Notes: generated by a model not told the origin, from the letters alone. A stretch of 64,000 bases of DNA from Bagarius yarrelli (GCA_005784505.1 VCAZ01000003.1:1200768-1264767), one strand, 5' to 3'; shown: positions 52,722 through 54,680, counted from the first letter of the stretch. Translations and numbers: made by a program.

Positions 52722-53799
52722 CTCTGTCACTCTCGCTCACTCTCAATCTCTCTCTCTCTCTCTTTCACTCTCTCTTGAGCTCTTTCACTCTCCCACTTTC
52801 CCTCGCTCTCTTTCACTCTCTCAATCTCCCTCTCTCTCTAACTCTCTCTCGCTCTCTCACTCTCTCAATCTATCTCTCTCGCTCTCTCCCACTCTCTCTC
52901 ACTCTCTTTCACTCTCCCACTTTCCCTCGCTCTCTTTCACTCTCTCAATCTCCCTCTCTTTCCAACTATCTCTCGCTCTCTTTCACTATCTCAATCTCCC
53001 TCCCGCTCTCTCTCACTGTCTCAATCTCCCTCTCTCCCACTCTCTCTCGCTCTCTCTCACTGTCTCAATCTCCCTCTTTCTCTCGCTCTCTCTTACTATC
53101 TCAATCTCCCTCCCACTCTCTCTCACTATCTCAATCTCGCTCTCTCCCTCTCTTAATCTCCCTCTCTCTCTCTCCCTCACTCTCTCAATATCCCTCCCGC
53201 TCTCTCTTAATCTCCCTCTATCTCCCACTCTCTCTCGCTCTCTCTCACTATCTCCATCTCCCTCCTGCTCTCTCTTTCACTATCTCAATCTCGCTCTCTC
53301 TCACTCTCTCTCACTATCTCAATCTCTCCCTCGCTCTCTCCCACTCTTTCTCTCACTTTCTCAATCTCTTACTTTCTCAATCTCTCTTACGCTCTCTCTC
53401 GCTCTCTCTCATTCTCTCTCGCTCTCTCTCACTCTCTTAATCTCTCTCTTGCTCTGTCTCAATCTCTTACTTTCTCAATCTTTCTCTCACTCTCTATTAC
53501 TCTCTCCCACTCTCTCAATCCCTCTCTCTCGCTCCTCGTCTCTCGCTCTCGTTCACACTCTCTCTTTGTCTCTCATGCTCTCGCTTTCTCTCTCTCTTTC
53601 TCTGACTCTCTCTCGGTCTCTCTGGATTTTTCTCGTTTTCTCACGCTCGCTCTCTCTTTTTTGCTCTCACCCTCTCTCTCTCTCTCTCTAACTCAGGTTC
53701 TCTGAGAAGTCTACAGCTAAGTGGCTGGAATGCTTCGAAGGCACCGGTGTCCCCTGTGGCCCCATTAACACCATCCAGCAGGTGTTCTCCGACCCCCAG
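1789..53799 (+). CDS. sugct: SUGCT, succinyl-CoA:glutarate-CoA transferase (12 coding exons, 3' partial)
   Basis: A class III (CaiB/BaiF, formyl-CoA transferase type) CoA-transferase. The known vertebrate enzyme works in mitochondria and moves CoA from succinyl-CoA to glutarate, returning free glutarate to the lysine/tryptophan breakdown route; human loss causes glutaric aciduria type III. Coding exons: 1789-1918, 5638-5689, 5795-5868, 7670-7755, 8296-8346, 8457-8577, 21662-21753, 21904-22047, 36034-36129, 48085-48156, 48359-48456 and 53697-53799. They total 1119 nt (373 codons), with every junction GT-AG and phase-compatible and no internal stop. Visible landmarks are an Arg-rich, acid-poor N-terminus, LDGVRVLDLTR, GDLGAEVIKVERPG, the YGQTGP loop, and MTDLATG, whose Asp (residue 215) aligns with the family catalytic Asp. 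Family members have about 440 residues, so the C-terminal 60-70 codons are missing and presumably lie past 64000. Identity is very likely; exon edges were set by eye. Confidence 0.95.
2235..2640. repeat. Degenerate GGAATAAAGGGTTAA satellite, split by a MITE
   Basis: Intron 1. A loose ~15-17-bp unit (GGAATAAAGGGTTAA and variants) recurs at 2240-2297 and again at 2455-2640, with the hAT-like MITE between the two parts. Confidence 0.7.
2299..2447 (+). mobile_element. hAT-like MITE, diverged copy
   Basis: Begins CAGGGGTGTCC and contains TCCTGGAGGGCTGGTGTCCT, shared with the better copy at 26912-27106. The far end is degraded (GGCCGAGATTGGACAAC), and no clear 8-bp target duplication remains. Confidence 0.6.
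2641..3373. other. Intron 1 unique sequence
   Basis: AT-rich DNA. Two overlapping open frames of 76-80 codons (3164-3426) run into a SINE and show no domain, so they are not called as genes. Confidence 0.5.
3374..4895 (+). mobile_element. Tc1/mariner relic with a SINE inserted near its left end
   Basis: Recognisable fish Tc1-like transposon. The left tip TACAACCC at 3374 and right tip CGGAATTCGGGTTGTA ending ~4894 form terminal repeats next to TA. Between them are decayed transposase pieces: a DNA-binding part at 3820-4140, a LWAKKSFKM-like WxAK segment with SDESKFD (4150-4250), and FHQDNQNHILQLLQHHG (4468-4519). The reading frame is broken by frameshifts and stops. The stretch after LLQHHG jumps to downstream sequence, so the third acidic catalytic residue region appears deleted. 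It is not functional. Confidence 0.85.
3392..3556 (+). mobile_element. SINE A (V-SINE-like), sense
   Basis: A tRNA-like head with a pol III B box (GGTTCGATTCC, ~3440), then GGGCCCCTAAACAAG and the tail AATGTAAGTCGCTCTGGATAA. It lies inside the Tc1 relic's left end, so it inserted later. 'V-SINE-like' rests on the conserved GTCGCTCTGGATAA...GTCTGC segment. Confidence 0.85.
5091..5490 (+). mobile_element. SINE C, sense
   Basis: A tRNA-like head (GTGGCTTAGTGGTTAGCACT, B box GGTTCGATTCC), body TGTGGAGTTTGCATGTTCTC and CTCCGGTTTCCTCC, tail GACTCCAGCAGATCCCCGTG then GAAGATAAATGAATA. About 45 bp of extra sequence interrupts the head. Further copies: 36562-36876 (minus) and 49074-49415 (plus). Confidence 0.85.
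5638..5689 (+). CDS. sugct: SUGCT exon 2
   Basis: Codes VKQIKPLDGVRVLDLTR (residues 45-61), the first beta strand of the CoA-transferase fold, with the 'PL.GVRVLDLTR' signature typical of CaiB/BaiF proteins. The acceptor is TCTTTAG and the donor AG|GTAGGA. The following intron is only 105 bp. Confidence 0.93.
5795..5868 (+). CDS. sugct: SUGCT exon 3
   Basis: Codes VLAGPFATMILGDLGAEVIK followed by VERPG (residues 62-86). This is the highly conserved 'GP.A...L.DLGA.VIKVE.P.GD' region at the start of the CoA-binding fold. The acceptor is CTGCAG and the donor G|GTGAGC. A SINE begins about 22 bp past the donor. Confidence 0.95.
5891..6082 (-). mobile_element. SINE A, antisense, 22 bp after exon 3
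   Basis: Reads as the reverse complement of the family: GCAGCATTTAGCAGACGTCT, CTTTATCCAGAACGACTTAC, then TTAACCATGAGCCACCACTT. It starts almost at the exon 3 donor. Confidence 0.88.
6090..7165. other. Intron 3 sequence, no gene seen
   Basis: AT-rich. A local imperfect inverted echo links 6120-6215 (CAAGGAATTTAACTG...ATCCTGGATCAACATTTTAAT) with 6870-6965 (ATTGAAATGTTGATTCACG...AATCCAGGATCACATGTTAC), suggesting the two arms of an old unclassified element with about 0.65 kb between them. Confidence 0.4.
7169..7363 (+). mobile_element. SINE A, sense
   Basis: Nearly full length: GTGGTAGCTCAGTGGGTCAG, TTTGATTCCCAGCACCATCA, GGGCCCCTGAGCAAGGCC, then GTCGCTTCGGGATAAGGGGC and AAATGTAAATGTA. Confidence 0.9.
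7670..7755 (+). CDS. sugct: SUGCT exon 4
   Basis: Codes SGDDTRAWGPPFVHEESAYF then LSVNRNKK (residues 87-114). It contains the family motif GD..R.WGPPF and the 'S.YFL..NRNKKS' strand continued in exon 5. The acceptor is GTTCAG and the donor AAG|GTAATG; the exon ends in phase 0. Confidence 0.95.
8296..8346 (+). CDS. sugct: SUGCT exon 5
   Basis: A 51-bp exon coding SIAVNLKDPNGAKLIKE (residues 115-131), the 'SI.VNLKDP.G..L...L' segment of class III CoA-transferases. The acceptor is CTTCTAG and the donor GAG|GTAAAT. It is flanked by introns of 540 and 110 bp. Confidence 0.93.
8457..8577 (+). CDS. sugct: SUGCT exon 6
   Basis: Codes LARNCDILVENYLPGKLDEM onward to PQLIYCSITG (residues 132-172). It has the conserved 'DILVENY.PG.LD.MGLGY' motif. 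The exon ends in phase 1 inside CSITG|YGQTGP. The 13.1-kb intron 6 follows, starting GTAGTT. Confidence 0.95.
8578..10430. other. Intron 6, first part: no repeat or gene recognised
   Basis: Mixed-composition DNA. Several overlapping 60-100-codon frames on both strands between 9700 and 10500 contradict each other and have no domain. The 9990-10290 part is less AT-rich than its surroundings, but I recognise nothing in it. Confidence 0.4.
10735..10890. repeat. (CA)n-rich tract
   Basis: Interrupted CACACA runs. They open a 191-codon frame (10450-11025) whose His/Thr-rich middle is just the microsatellite translated. Confidence 0.9.
11030..12826. other. Intron 6 sequence, no gene or repeat recognised
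   Basis: Unique-looking DNA. Open frames up to 130 codons (11350-11742, minus) lack domains and conflict with frames on the other strand. Confidence 0.4.
12827..13062 (+). mobile_element. SINE B, sense
   Basis: Head GGCAGTGTTGGCTGAAATGG, GAAAGACCAGGAAGACCTGG and B-box-like GGTTCAAGCCC. A degraded body with GTAAGCAAGACCC follows, ending near TTTTTTTCACTGTGCTGTAG. Other copies (minus) lie at 31064, 36164, 30700 and 47395. Confidence 0.7.
13549..13715 (-). mobile_element. SINE A, degraded antisense copy
   Basis: Retains ACATTTACGGCGTTTGGAAG, TTAAGGGCTTTGCTCATG and GTGCTGGGAACTAAATTG. Confidence 0.65.
13741..13795 (-). mobile_element. SINE A tail fragment
   Basis: TTTACAGCGTTTGGCAGACG then CCTCATCCATAGTGATGTAC, truncated afterwards. 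Confidence 0.7.
13921..14090 (-). mobile_element. SINE A, antisense
   Basis: TTTATAGCATTTGGCAGACT, CTTATCCAGAGTTACTTAC, CTCGAGGGCCCAGCAGTGGT and TGCTGGAAATTAAACCC. Confidence 0.85.
14405..14735 (+). mobile_element. RTE-like LINE fragment, decayed
   Basis: Parallels the better copy at 17508-18180: GGGAAGGTGCACAAAATG, GGTTTAGAGACAGTGG, GAGCTGAAGATGTTAAGG, GGTAGGAGGATGTTGAAAAT. Stops and indels break the frame. Confidence 0.65.
14740..16270. other. Intron 6 sequence, no gene recognised
   Basis: Unique-looking DNA. A 105-codon minus-strand frame at 15082-15399 lacks any domain I know. No repeat was identified. Confidence 0.4.
16275..16440 (-). mobile_element. SINE A, antisense, degraded
   Basis: TTTACAGCATGTAGGGCAAC, CAGCAGTGGTGGCTTGGTGA, GGGTTGGCAGTCCAACATAA. 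Confidence 0.75.
16491..16635 (+). mobile_element. SINE A, sense, internally deleted
   Basis: GTGTCACAGTGGTTAAGGTG, GGTTTGATTCCCAGCACCAC, then a jump past the GGGCCC body to CAATTGCTCGGTTGCATAA and GGATAAGGGCGTCTGCCAAA. Confidence 0.85.
16651..16822 (+). mobile_element. SINE A, sense, second copy in tandem
   Basis: GGGAAGTGGTAGGTGATTAA, CACCACCAAGTTGCCACTGA, GGCAAGGCCTGTAATCCC. The tail lacks the GGATAAGGGCG part. Confidence 0.82.
16858..17035 (+). mobile_element. SINE D, sense
   Basis: GTGTAGTGGCGCCGGCACCT, GGCGACCCGGGTTCAAATCT (B box) and TCTCCCCAATTTCATCTATG with an A-rich end. Related copies at 55655-55808 (plus) and 62118-62284 (minus). It is a separate tRNA-headed SINE family. Confidence 0.7.
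17036..17507. other. Intron 6 spacer
   Basis: AT-rich, nothing recognised. Confidence 0.5.
17508..18180 (+). pseudogene. RTE-like LINE ORF C-terminal fragment (5'-truncated)
   Basis: Translates in pieces as the C-terminal end of a non-LTR reverse transcriptase polyprotein. A VVRPAMMYGLET motif is followed in frame by LRKRQSAELKMLRFSLGVTR, LDRIRNEFITGTAHVRCFGE, KFREARLSWFGHVQRRDSEY and GRRMLGMKLL. The YG.E..A, R.LR...G.TR.DR.RNE and RL.W.GHV.RR order is typical of RTE-related LINEs. The catalytic RT motifs are absent because the copy is 5'-truncated. An internal 36-bp tandem expansion and frame changes mark it as dead. It ends with CTGTGGCAACCCCTAAAAGG, a typical LINE-end sequence. Confidence 0.8.
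17608..17786 (+). repeat. 36-bp minisatellite inside the LINE fragment
   Basis: Five head-to-tail units start at 17608, 17643, 17679, 17715 and 17751. The first is 35 bp and the rest 36 bp. Each encodes VVRPAMMYGLET, so the last four stay in frame. Copies are almost identical, pointing to recent expansion. Confidence 0.95.
18190..19000. other. Intron 6 sequence, no gene recognised
   Basis: Unique-looking DNA with short uninformative frames. Confidence 0.4.
19007..19138 (-). mobile_element. SINE B head, doubled, antisense
   Basis: Two successive head-type segments (GAACCCAGGTCCTCTTGGTC and AAACCCAGGTCTTCCTGGTC) precede GCGCCTTAACCATTGAGCCA. Confidence 0.7.
19139..19262 (-). mobile_element. 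SINE A, antisense, tail missing
   Basis: CTGAGCAATTGGAAGTTGAG, CTTGCTCAGGGGCCCAGCGG, AACACCTTAACCACTGTTCT. It abuts the SINE B piece. Confidence 0.8.
19263..20080. other. Intron 6 sequence
   Basis: No repeat or gene recognised. Confidence 0.4.
20081..20258 (-). mobile_element. SINE A, antisense
   Basis: ATTTACAGAATTTGGCAGAT, CATCCAGAGCAACTTACATT, CTTGCTCAGGGGCCCAACAG and GGTGCTGGGAATCGTAACCC. Confidence 0.88.
20260..21020. other. Intron 6 sequence
   Basis: No gene recognised. A 103-codon frame at 20476-20787 is Phe/Ser-rich without domain features. Confidence 0.4.
21025..21108. repeat. (AT)n microsatellite
   Basis: Uninterrupted 84-bp AT dinucleotide array; a 67-codon Tyr-Ile frame over it is an artefact. 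Confidence 0.97.
21662..21753 (+). CDS. sugct: SUGCT exon 7
   Basis: Codes YGQTGPKSHKPGYDSIASAV then SGMMHITGPE (residues 173-202). The YGQTGP glycine loop and PGYD...A.SG.M..TG motif are hallmarks of the family. The acceptor is TTCTAG after a T-rich stretch and the donor GAG|GTAAGA. Confidence 0.95.
21904..22047 (+). CDS. sugct: SUGCT exon 8 (carries the presumed catalytic Asp)
   Basis: Codes residues 203-250, beginning DGDPVRPGVAMTDLATGLYA and ending NLLSSQ. The Asp of MTDLATG (residue 215 by my count) aligns with the Asp that forms the acyl-anhydride/CoA intermediate in formyl-CoA transferase relatives. Intron 7 is 150 bp. The acceptor TCTTAAAG is purine-rich near the AG and so rather weak. 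The donor is CAG|GTCAAT. Confidence 0.95.
22255..22350 (+). mobile_element. SINE A head fragment, sense
   Basis: CAAATGGTTAAAGTACTAAG, GGCAAGAAGATCAGGGTTCC, CACTACTGGGCCTCC. Confidence 0.6.
22363..22495 (-). mobile_element. SINE A, antisense
   Basis: ATTTACAGCATTTGGTAAAT, CTTATCCAGAGCGAATTACA, GGTTAAGGGCAACTTGG. It lies head-on to the sense fragment just before it. Confidence 0.85.
22500..24160. other. Intron 8 sequence, no gene recognised
   Basis: AT-rich, unique-looking. Confidence 0.4.
24163..24352 (-). mobile_element. SINE A, antisense
   Basis: ATTTACGGTATTTGGCAGAC, CTTATCCAAAGCGACTTACA, AACCACTGCGCTACCACTTC. Confidence 0.9.
24425..24785. repeat. Degenerate ~21-bp satellite (CTCATTTCATCGTCTCTTCCG)
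   Basis: About 16-17 diverged units combining 'CTCATTTCRTCGTC' with 'TCTTCCG'. Point changes and small length changes separate the units. A 60-codon frame over it (24607-24789) shows the period as a PLISS heptad; this is a by-product of a 21-bp unit. Confidence 0.85.
24790..26780. other. Intron 8 sequence
   Basis: No gene recognised. The end of an old dispersed repeat (TTAAAATTGCTATACAAATA, ~26118-26150) is visible. Confidence 0.4.
26912..27106. mobile_element. hAT-like MITE with target duplication
   Basis: Ends CAGGGGGTGG and CCCACCACTG are inverted repeats continuing into CTCGGTCCTGGAGGGCTGGT and its complement, so most of the 195-bp element folds back. CTCTTAAC (26904-26911) and CTCTTAAT (27107-27114) form an 8-bp target duplication with one mismatch, as expected of hAT elements. 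Confidence 0.88.
27120..29150. other. Intron 8 sequence
   Basis: No gene recognised. A short stretch at 28240-28280 (TGTAGGTGTGCTGGTGTCCA, TTTGGCCATATAGTATATG) resembles the end of a fish Tc1-like element but is too short to assign. Confidence 0.35.
29153..29365 (-). repeat. Old dispersed fish repeat, copy 2
   Basis: AAGTCACCTTTATTTACTTA, GCTTTTAACAATGGAGATTG and CAAGGAACCAAAACTCCATC...GAGAAACCAGGCTCAGTCAG. Same family as 126-378 and 62545-62755. Confidence 0.7.
29611..30564 (+). pseudogene. Tc1-like transposon relic, 3'-truncated
   Basis: The left terminal repeat ACACCAATCAGGCATAACAT starts at 29611. Fragments of a Tc1-type transposase gene follow in order: AAGGGCCAAATTGTGATGTC (DNA-binding domain), AAGTGGTCCAAGGAAGGAA, CATCAGAACTGGACCATGAC, ending with the catalytic DPE-type region as PPFSPELNPIKHLWDMLDKS (encoded near 30400-30465). 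Frameshifts, stops and deletions throughout; the right terminal repeat is missing. It is a second Tc1 subfamily, distinct from 3374-4895. Confidence 0.85.
30700..30880 (-). mobile_element. SINE B, antisense, diverged
   Basis: GTCTGAGCACAGGTTCAGCC, AAAGGGGTCAAGGACCTAGC, GAACTCAGATCCTCCAATAA, GCTTTAACCATATAATTGCC. Confidence 0.7.
31064..31318 (-). mobile_element. SINE B, antisense, full length
   Basis: TTTATTTGTCACATAGACTT, GCACAGTGAAGTACGTTTCT, GGGGGTCAGAGCGCAGGGTC, GCCCCTGGAGCAGGAAGGGT, CAAGTCTTCCTGGTCTTCCA, and TTTGAGCCACCACTGCCC at the tRNA-like head end. Confidence 0.88.
31320..32660. other. Intron 8 sequence
   Basis: No gene recognised; short poly-T and AT runs only. Confidence 0.4.
32664..32820 (-). 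mobile_element. SINE A, antisense, tail missing
   Basis: ATTTATCTCTTTTATACAAC, TTAAGGGCCTTGCTCAGGTG, GGTGGTGCTGGGAATCGTAC, CCTTAACCACTAAGCCACCA. Confidence 0.9.
33727..35310. repeat. Local tandem duplications around TTTC arrays
   Basis: Three units recur. (a) CATCTGCTGCTGGATGTAGT...GATGCCGTCTTAAGATT at 33727-33788 and again ~34840-34902. (b) TTTCTAAACACTAAACGTCA...CTTATAAGAGGAACAAAT at ~34010-34080 and ~34256-34320, with a diverged third copy ~34470-34535. (c) TGCTCTATTCTTAGCCTTAT...AACTCACTTATTCC at 34604-34822 and 35081-35296, 477 bp apart and nearly identical. TTTC/TTTG tracts fill the spaces. Confidence 0.92.
33810..34450. repeat. (TTTC)n and T-rich pyrimidine tracts
   Basis: Interrupted TTTC/TTTG/TTTA repeats. 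Phe/Ser-rich frames of 60-108 codons over them are not genes. Confidence 0.95.
35309..35330. repeat. (GA)n run
   Basis: A short GAGAGA microsatellite at the end of the duplicated segment. Confidence 0.9.
36034..36129 (+). CDS. sugct: SUGCT exon 9
   Basis: Codes VACLTHIAANYLNAGKEARR then WGTAHESIVPYQ (residues 251-282). The 'RWGTAH.SIVPYQ' segment is typical of SUGCT. The acceptor is TTTTTTAG and the donor CAG|GTAAAT. A SINE sits about 35 bp downstream of the donor. Confidence 0.95.
36164..36412 (-). mobile_element. SINE B, antisense, 35 bp after exon 9
   Basis: TTCAACTTCATTGTGTAAGG, GGGGGACAGAGCACAGGGTC, GCCCCTGGAGCAGGAAGGGT, TTTGAGCCACCACTGCCC. Close relative of 31064-31318. Confidence 0.9.
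36418..36555 (-). mobile_element. SINE A, antisense
   Basis: GGGTTAAGGGCCTTACCCAG, GGGCCCAACAGTGGCAGCTT, CAGACCAACACCTTAAACCC. It abuts the SINE B copy. Confidence 0.85.
36562..36876 (-). mobile_element. SINE C, antisense
   Basis: Starts with an (ATTC)n tail, then CTTCTATACCCGCTCATTCC, GGACAGGTCGCCAGTCCATC, GAGAACATGCAAACTCCACA, and the tRNA-like head complement CGTGCTAACCACTAAACCAC. Confidence 0.9.
36880..37905. other. Intron 9 sequence
   Basis: No gene recognised. Two overlapping frames (37388-37687, 37410-37619) share DNA in different phases without domain support. Confidence 0.4.
37911..38098 (-). mobile_element. SINE A, antisense, near full length
   Basis: CTGGCATTTGGTAGACACCC, CACAGCGACTTACATTTATA, GCTGCTGGGAATCGAACCTA, CCTTAACCACTGGGTTACCA. 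Confidence 0.9.
38491..38650 (-). mobile_element. SINE A, antisense, head replaced by CT repeat
   Basis: TTTACAGCATTCTAGTGGAT, TTAAGGGCCTTGCTTAGGGG, GCTGGGAACCAAACCTCGAT, then a T-rich and CT-rich run where the rest of the head should be. Confidence 0.85.
38684..38910. repeat. (CT)n array
   Basis: About 230 bp of CT repeats with short interruptions, ending in a short CA run. Confidence 0.97.
39279..39375. repeat. 23-bp minisatellite, four units
   Basis: Unit TGTCCATCCGTCTCCCTGCT plus AAC/GAC, repeated four times with few changes. Confidence 0.9.
39420..40010. repeat. (TTTC)n / CT-rich pyrimidine region with internal duplication
   Basis: A ~590-bp pyrimidine strand. A ~120-bp stretch (GCTTCTTTTTC...CTGTCTTCCCTCGTTTTCT) occurs twice in tandem, ending ~39840 and ~39965. 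The 204-codon Phe/Ser/Leu frame is low-complexity. Confidence 0.93.
40011..40850. other. Intron 9 sequence
   Basis: No gene recognised. A SINE A-like scrap (TTGAACCCCAATCCTCCAAT, ~40742) is present. Confidence 0.4.
40855..40972 (-). mobile_element. SINE A, antisense, tail missing
   Basis: GGGAGTTAAGGGCCTTGCTT, GGTGGTACTGGAAATTGAAC, GGTTAGCAGTCCAACACCTT. Confidence 0.82.
40973..41076 (-). mobile_element. SINE A, antisense, degraded fragment
   Basis: TAACTAAGCAATTAGGTTTT, GCACGGCAAAGGTAACTTG, GGAACCGAACTCACAATCTT. Confidence 0.55.
41310..41440. mobile_element. Hairpin element, possible mariner-type MITE
   Basis: CCAACAGATGGCAGCAC (41337-41353) is exactly inverted as GTGCTGCCATCTGTTGG (41401-41417), and the pairing continues inward with one mismatch over ten more bases. 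Outer ends (TATCAAAAAAATTTCGA / TTTTCGATA) are weakly inverted. The family name is uncertain. Confidence 0.65.
41441..42400. other. Intron 9 sequence
   Basis: No gene or repeat recognised. Confidence 0.4.
42405..42440. repeat. (GT)n run
   Basis: A short TG/GT microsatellite with a TCTG interruption. Confidence 0.9.
42849..42901. repeat. (TATC)n microsatellite at gap edge
   Basis: Thirteen or so perfect TATC units run straight into the gap, so its true length is unknown. Confidence 0.97.
42902..43742. other. Assembly gap, 841 N
   Basis: All bases are N. Open frames reported across it are meaningless. It begins inside a TATC microsatellite and ends inside a Tc1-like sequence. Confidence 1.
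43743..44365 (+). pseudogene. Tc1-like transposon relic, 3' half
   Basis: Includes AACAACTGGAAACAGTGGTA, then TGGCCAAATTACACAGAAAT, CAACCCCATTGAAAACCTGT (catalytic 'NPIENLW' region), GAGCTGAAGAGGAGAGGCAG, and the end GGGTGCTAATAATTGTGGCA. Frameshifts and deletions are present. The 5' half is in the gap or lost. A third Tc1 subfamily in the window. Confidence 0.82.
44396..44545. repeat. TA / CA / CTAT microsatellite cluster
   Basis: ATATATA then CACACA runs, followed by CTATCTATCTTTCTATCT and TATA-rich sequence. Confidence 0.9.
44814..45001 (+). mobile_element. SINE A, sense
   Basis: GTGGTTGTGCAGTGGCTAAG, GGGTTTGATTCCCTGCACCC, GGGCCCCTGAGCAAGGCCCT, then CCGGATAAGAACATCTGCCG and TAAATGTAAATG. 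Confidence 0.9.
45003..45075 (-). mobile_element. SINE A head fragment, antisense
   Basis: GGCCCATTGGTGGCAGCCTG, GGTGCTGGAAATTAAACCCA, AGTAGCTTAACACC, directly after the sense copy. Confidence 0.75.
45100..46250. other. Intron 9 sequence
   Basis: No gene or repeat recognised. 45480-45670 is of mixed composition and could be a conserved non-coding element, which cannot be judged from one sequence. Confidence 0.4.
46255..46805. repeat. Unclassified repeat, copy 1 (paralogous with 48885-49695)
   Basis: Shares in order CATTCCAGAAACCC, GCAGATTTT(C/T)GCCTC, AAACTGTTG, GGTCTGAATGAAT, AGAACAAATC, TATAACAATGTAC, and after a gap GATTTAAGGTGTT...ATTTTATTAA with the second copy. Confidence 0.75.
46810..47390. 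other. Intron 9 sequence
   Basis: AT-rich, nothing recognised. Confidence 0.4.
47395..47575 (-). mobile_element. SINE B, antisense, diverged
   Basis: CTTGCATAACCAGCTTCGGA, TTGGGGTCAAAGCGCAAGGT, GCCCCTGCAGCAGAAAAGAT, CTCAAGGGCTCAACAGTGGC. Confidence 0.8.
47630..47905. repeat. Cluster of local direct and inverted ~40-bp repeats
   Basis: The unit TTTGTGGCAATGGAGTCTTGG with flanking TTTTGGAATAGCA occurs forward near 47634, 47673 and 47872. It occurs inverted (CCAAGACTCCATTGC.. AAAGTTGCTTTTCCAAAA) near 47710-47742, 47756-47790 and 47805-47843. No known family recognised. Confidence 0.85.
48085..48156 (+). CDS. sugct: SUGCT exon 10
   Basis: A 72-bp phase-0 exon coding GFKTEDGYLIVAAGNNQQFV then KVCQ (residues 283-306), the 'F.T.DGY..V.AGN..QF...C' motif of the family. 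The acceptor is GGTCCAG and the donor CAA|GTAAGG. Intron 10 is 202 bp. Confidence 0.95.
48359..48456 (+). CDS. sugct: SUGCT exon 11
   Basis: Codes VLNLNELAENPKYKTNTLRV then QHRKELLQRLAAR (residues 307-339). It matches the helical small domain, with 'L..NPKYKTN..RV.HR.EL'. The acceptor is ATGCAG after a CT-rich tract and the donor AG|GTAAGC, phase 2. Confidence 0.95.
48457..48880. other. Intron 11, first part
   Basis: No repeat or gene recognised. Confidence 0.4.
48885..49695. repeat. Unclassified repeat, copy 2, interrupted by SINE C
   Basis: Same ordered blocks as 46255-46805. The SINE C insertion at 49074-49415 falls between the left part (to TATAACAATGTAC) and the right part (GATTTAAGGTGTTATGG...). 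Removing the SINE restores a similar length. Confidence 0.75.
49074..49415 (+). mobile_element. SINE C, sense
   Basis: GGTGGCTTAGTGGTTAGTAC, TGTGTGGAGTTTGCATGTTC, TCCGGTTTCCTCCCACAGTC, GACTCCAGCAGATCCCCGTG, and a short GATGGATA tail. Confidence 0.92.
49939..50130. repeat. AT-dinucleotide-rich tract
   Basis: Interrupted ATATAT array with short insertions. Confidence 0.93.
50146..50620 (-). mobile_element. Palindromic transposon relic, probably Tc1/mariner-like
   Basis: CTTACATGCAAAAAAAATAA...GTAAGGGGGCAATCACTTTTC (50146-50195) is inverted at 50272-50320 across an AT-rich spacer. Past it, a third related end (GTGTGAAAAAGTGTTTGCCC, ~50462) leads into sequence whose minus-strand reading SGPKSLHSAVTDSLQVIGNA then VVAAKGGPTSY and a stop resembles the C-terminus of Tc1/mariner transposases. 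Class is inferred, not certain. Confidence 0.6.
50630..51550. other. Intron 11 sequence
   Basis: No gene or repeat recognised. Confidence 0.4.
51556..51726 (-). mobile_element. SINE A, antisense
   Basis: ATTCACAGCATTTGGTAGAC, CTTGCTCAGGGGCCCATATT, CTTAACCATTAAGCCACCAC. Confidence 0.9.
52052..52242 (-). mobile_element. SINE A, antisense, near full length
   Basis: TTAACGGCATTCAGCAGACG, TTATCCAGAGTGACTTACAT, CTCAGGGGCCCAACAGTGGC, TGCTGGGAACAGAACCCC. Confidence 0.92.
52243..52655. other. Intron 11 sequence before the CT array
   Basis: No gene recognised. The long frame starting at 52361 is open only because the CT array lacks stops. Confidence 0.5.
52660..53690. repeat. ~1-kb CT-rich array with CTCTCAATCTCCCTC-type higher-order units
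   Basis: Starts as pure (CT)n, then becomes a mosaic of CTCTCTCACT, CTCTCAATCTCC and CTCTCTCGCT segments. It continues into the exon 12 acceptor, CTCTCTAACTCAG. The 359-codon Leu/Ser frame is low-complexity. Confidence 0.97.
53697..53799 (+). CDS. sugct: SUGCT exon 12, last exon in the window
   Basis: Codes FSEKSTAKWLECFEGTGVPC then GPINTIQQVFSDPQ (residues 340-373). It has the family motif 'W...FEG.GVP.GPIN....VF.DPQ'. The acceptor CTAACTCAG lies at the very end of a ~1-kb CT-rich array. The donor is CAG|GTCAGC. Family members continue with VEHP.. and PG..VR.S motifs; I did not find these in the remaining 10.2 kb. Confidence 0.95.
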
Positions 53800-53899
53800 G
53801 TCAGCTTTCTCCCTGTTACCAAGTGTCTCTCACAATCCATTCACACATTTATACAATCCTTACACAAACATACAATGATTGCACTTGTTGCCATGAGTG

Positions 53900-53928
53900 T
53901 GTGTGTGTGTGTGTGTGTGTGGGTGTAC
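53900..53928. repeat. (GT)n run
   Basis: Short microsatellite in intron 12. Confidence 0.9.
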
Positions 53929-53929
53929 T

Positions 53930-54680
53930 GGGTTTTTCCCCTTTTTCTCTTCCTATAATATGTTGGTGTCTAGCATCACTTCAGAGTTGCGCTCTAATAT
54001 ATATGATCTTTAATTGGGACCAGACCTGCTCTTCAGTAGAAGATAGTGTTTCCTGCCACTTATTATTATTCCAGCAGTCAGTGAAGCAGAATTAGAGGGA
54101 GTCACTTCCCTTCCTTTCATCCAGGTTAGTTGCTAATAGAATCAAAACAATGAAACACCATTAGACATACTGGCCCCCAGTGGGTGTAATTGGGCACCGC
54201 TGGAATGTGAACCTACGGACGTTAACTCGCGCCTGCTACTTTAATCCTGAACACATGGTGCGGAAAGTGAATTTACTGATTTCTACGAAGTCTCGTCGGG
54301 ATATAGACGCATATGCCTGAGGCGAAAAGATAAAAATATTAGGGGGAAGGTAGAATGATGGGAGGGGTGAGGGGCGGTTGGGGAGTATTCGTTTTATGCT
54401 ATCTTTGTTGCTGATAGACTTGATGAGAAACACTCTTCCTCTGGGACTTTTTGTGTATTTAAAAAAAAATGTTTTTTGCCATGTGGTTTCCTTCACTTCG
54501 ATCCTCTGCGCAGGGACGAGTGCACACGCATGATGCAAATTGTGTATCGGTAAAGGCAGCTCATGACGCCTCATCCTCTGCTTTTCAGTTCATAAAGAGA
54601 AAAGGAATAGCGGCATATGGCAGAAATGTGTAATAAACAAAAGGCGATGCAGGAACCAGCGCTTTGGGTGCTTTTTTTAC
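53930..54680. other. Intron 12, first part
   Basis: No gene recognised. A 112-codon minus-strand frame (54236-54574) has no domain. Confidence 0.4.

Noticed and set aside
52361..53440. 359-codon open frame
   Set aside because: Its translation is a Leu/Ser repeat produced by the CT microsatellite; the array lacks stop codons by composition.
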